Below the pieces are notes generated by a model. It was not told the origin of the DNA, made no database searches, and saw only the letters and a list, made by a program, of their open reading frames with translations. This document shows positions 41,466 through 43,374 of a DNA stretch of 43,374 nucleotides, piece after piece. The stretch is from Oscillospiraceae bacterium (GTDB lineage: Bacteria; Bacillota; Clostridia; Oscillospirales; Ruminococcaceae), in contig JAKSPK010000017.1 in NCBI GenBank assembly GCA_024404875.1, forward strand, positions 1 through 43,374, given 5' to 3'. The translations under genes and the position numbers were made by a program. How positions within the stretch are numbered: position 1 is the first letter of the stretch; the number at the start of each line of letters is the position of its first letter.

Positions 41466-43374
41466 ATGAGTAATCAGACAAATCAGAAGCCGGATCAAAA
41501 TCCCAACGCGTTTCCCCTGCACCTGTTCTATGAGGGCAGAAACTTTGATGCACAGCGGCTGTTCGGTGCGCATCAAGAGTTGCGTGACGGCGTCAAAAAG
41601 ACCGTGTTCCGCGTTTGGGCGCCGAATGCTGTCGATGTTTCGGTCGTCGGAGATTTCAACGATTGGGATCGCACGGTTAATACCATGCTTCCGGTTGCAG
41701 ACGGCATCTGGGAGGCAGCACTTGATCAGCTGCCGCCCTATACACTGTACAAATACAGCATCCTGACCAAGAACGGCGAGGTTAAGCTGAAAAACGATCC
41801 CTACGGCACACACTTTGAAACTGCCCCGCAGAATGCGACGAAGCTCTTTGAATCCTCGTATCAGTGGAAGGATGAAAAGTGGCTGGCACAGAAAAAGAAG
41901 ACAAATGTCTACAAATCTCCGATGAATATTTACGAGGTACAGTTATCCTCGTGGCGTACCTTTGAAGACGGCAACCCGCTGAATTATGTGGAATTTGCTA
42001 AGCAGATTGTCCCGTATATGAAAGAGCTTTCGTATACGCATATCGAATTCATGCCGCTGACGGAGTATCCGTTTGACGGCTCGTGGGGCTATCAGGTCAC
42101 AGGATATTTTGCACCGACCTCCCGTTTCGGTACACCGGACGATTTCCGAAAGATGATCGATATGTTACACCAGGCGGGCATCGGCGTCATCCTTGACTGG
42201 GTGCCGGCACATTTCCCGAAGGATGAACAGGGACTCTATGAATTTGACGGTGCATGTCTGTATGAATACACCGATCCGCTCAAGCGCGAGCATAAGGGCT
42301 GGGGCACCAGAGTGTTTGACTACGGCCGGCCGGAGATCTGCTCATTCCTGATCTCATCTGCATGCTACTGGCTCGATGAATTTCATATTGACGGCCTGCG
42401 TGTGGATGCAGTGGCCTCGATGCTTTATCTGGATTATGATCGACGCGACGGCGAGTGGCGCCCGAATGTCAACGGCGGAAGAGAAAATCTCGAAGCAGTC
42501 GCGTTCCTGCGTCAGCTCAATGAAGCTGTTTTTGCACGGCATCCCGATGTGCTGATGATCGCGGAGGAATCGACCGCATGGCCGCTCGTCACAAAGCCGA
42601 CTGACATCGGTGGCCTCGGCTTCAATTTCAAGTGGAATATGGGCTGGATGAACGACATGCTCAACTATATGTCAATGGATCCGCTTTACCGCGCATTCAA
42701 CCATGACAAGCTGACTTTCTCGTTCTTCTACTGCTTCTCTGAGAATTATGTCCTGCCGATCTCGCATGATGAGATCGTCCATGGCAAATGTTCCATGATC
42801 GAAAAAATGCCCGGACTGGAGGGCGATAAATTCGCATCTTACCGTGCATTCCTCTGTTATATGTTTGCGCATCCCGGCAAGAAACTGCTCTTTATGGGAC
42901 AGGAGTTCGGCCAGCGCAGAGAATGGGATTACAAGAGCGAGCTGGAATGGTTTATGCTCGACTATCCGACGCACAGCACATTGCTGGATTTCTCGAAGGC
43001 ATTGAATAAATTCTATAAGAATACGCCGGCACTTTGGGAAAATGACGATTCGTGGAAGGGATTCAGCTGGATCTCGAATGACGATTACCGGCAGAGTGTG
43101 ATTGCATTCCGAAGAATCGACGACAGCGGAAATGAGATCATTGCCGTCTGCAATTTCGTGCCGGTCGGCCGGGAGCCGTATAAGATCGGTGTTCCGTTTG
43201 AGGGGACATATACTCTGGTGTTCGATTCCGATGCAGTTGAATTCGGCGGCAGCGGAATCGCAAAGAAGAAAGTCATTTCCGACGAATACGGAATGCACGG
43301 CTTCGATCAGTCGATCGAGTTGGTACTGCCGCCGCTTTCGGTGCAGTATTATCAGTATACCCCGAAAAAGAGAC
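41466..43374 (+). CDS. glgB: 1,4-alpha-glucan branching enzyme, truncated by the right edge
   Basis: 636 codons are visible with no stop. The enzyme makes alpha-1,6 branches in glycogen. Domain order: CBM48-type beta domain (about 40-130, VFRVWAPNAVDVSVVGDFNDW), GH13 barrel, C-terminal beta domain. Catalytic residues are the nucleophile Asp314 (GLRVDAVASM), acid Glu367 (MIAEEST) and Asp435 (ISHDEIVHGK), with the same 53- and 68-residue spacings as E. coli Asp405, Glu458 and Asp526. The offset of 91 shows that the first N-terminal domain of the E. coli enzyme is absent. Nearly complete; only the last few residues are outside. ATG after GGAGGAG. Confidence 0.96.
   Translation, partial: MSNQTNQKPDQNPNAFPLHLFYEGRNFDAQRLFGAHQELRDGVKKTVFRVWAPNAVDVSVVGDFNDWDRTVNTMLPVADGIWEAALDQLPPYTLYKYSILTKNGEVKLKNDPYGTHFETAPQNATKLFESSYQWKDEKWLAQKKKTNVYKSPMNIYEVQLSSWRTFEDGNPLNYVEFAKQIVPYMKELSYTHIEFMPLTEYPFDGSWGYQVTGYFAPTSRFGTPDDFRKMIDMLHQAGIGVILDWVPAHFPKDEQGLYEFDGACLYEYTDPLKREHKGWGTRVFDYGRPEICSFLISSACYWLDEFHIDGLRVDAVASMLYLDYDRRDGEWRPNVNGGRENLEAVAFLRQLNEAVFARHPDVLMIAEESTAWPLVTKPTDIGGLGFNFKWNMGWMNDMLNYMSMDPLYRAFNHDKLTFSFFYCFSENYVLPISHDEIVHGKCSMIEKMPGLEGDKFASYRAFLCYMFAHPGKKLLFMGQEFGQRREWDYKSELEWFMLDYPTHSTLLDFSKALNKFYKNTPALWENDDSWKGFSWISNDDYRQSVIAFRRIDDSGNEIIAVCNFVPVGREPYKIGVPFEGTYTLVFDSDAVEFGGSGIAKKKVISDEYGMHGFDQSIELVLPPLSVQYYQYTPKKR

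Overview
The window is about 43.4 kb of a Gram-positive Clostridia-type chromosome. The likely source is a Ruminococcus or close Oscillospiraceae relative; this is inference, not proof. The reasons are two dockerin-type proteins (one cut by the left edge, one a CotH-dockerin fusion), a SpoIIE-family phosphatase, the Firmicutes order of the S10-spc-alpha ribosomal gene block, a zinc-type S14, strong AGGAGG ribosome binding sites, and sigma-A promoters that mostly carry an extended -10 (TGn before the -10 hexamer).

Layout. (1) 1-11.6 kb, all minus strand: a partial dockerin protein, an alpha/beta hydrolase with its own consensus promoter, then a compact operon read right to left: alr, ung, a lipoprotein/membrane gene, metF, a stand-alone methionine-synthase activation domain, a small membrane protein, a cobalamin-dependent metH lacking its own activation domain, and dtd. 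Upstream is a second minus-strand operon: rsmE, a PPP-type phosphoesterase, mnmM-like tRNA methyltransferase and a small membrane protein. (2) 11.8-17.4 kb, plus strand: an envelope operon FHA protein, FtsW/RodA protein, penicillin-binding transpeptidase, secreted CotH-kinase/dockerin protein. (3) 17.4-20.1 kb: rpsO and pnp, each preceded by a strong RNA structure, each followed by a terminator. (4) 20.4-36.8 kb: the ribosomal superoperon from rpsJ to rplQ, including secY, adk, map, a KOW protein, infA and rpoA. It has a long structured leader containing an attenuator-like terminator, and ends in a perfect hairpin terminator. (5) 37-41 kb: a membrane-anchored LysM-G5-M23 peptidase and a SpoIIE-family phosphatase whose promoter carries a Spo0A-type box. 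(6) 41.3 kb to the right edge: glgB behind a possibly switching leader, truncated by the window just before its stop codon.

How the genes work together. The metF product supplies methyl-tetrahydrofolate to the split MetH, and the separate activation domain rescues oxidised cobalamin. The FHA-FtsW-PBP set is a septal or elongation peptidoglycan synthase module, here coupled to a secreted CotH-dockerin protein. The ribosomal block makes most of the r-proteins together with Sec translocation, nucleotide supply, N-terminal processing, initiation and RNA polymerase alpha.

Most of the window is conserved housekeeping DNA. No CRISPR, prophage, intact insertion sequence, tRNA or rRNA gene was seen. 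The most interesting signals are regulatory: a Spo0A-like promoter at spoIIE, structured leaders at rpsO, pnp, rpsJ and glgB, hairpins filling every long gap inside the ribosomal operon, and the CotH-dockerin gene joined to a cell-wall synthase operon.
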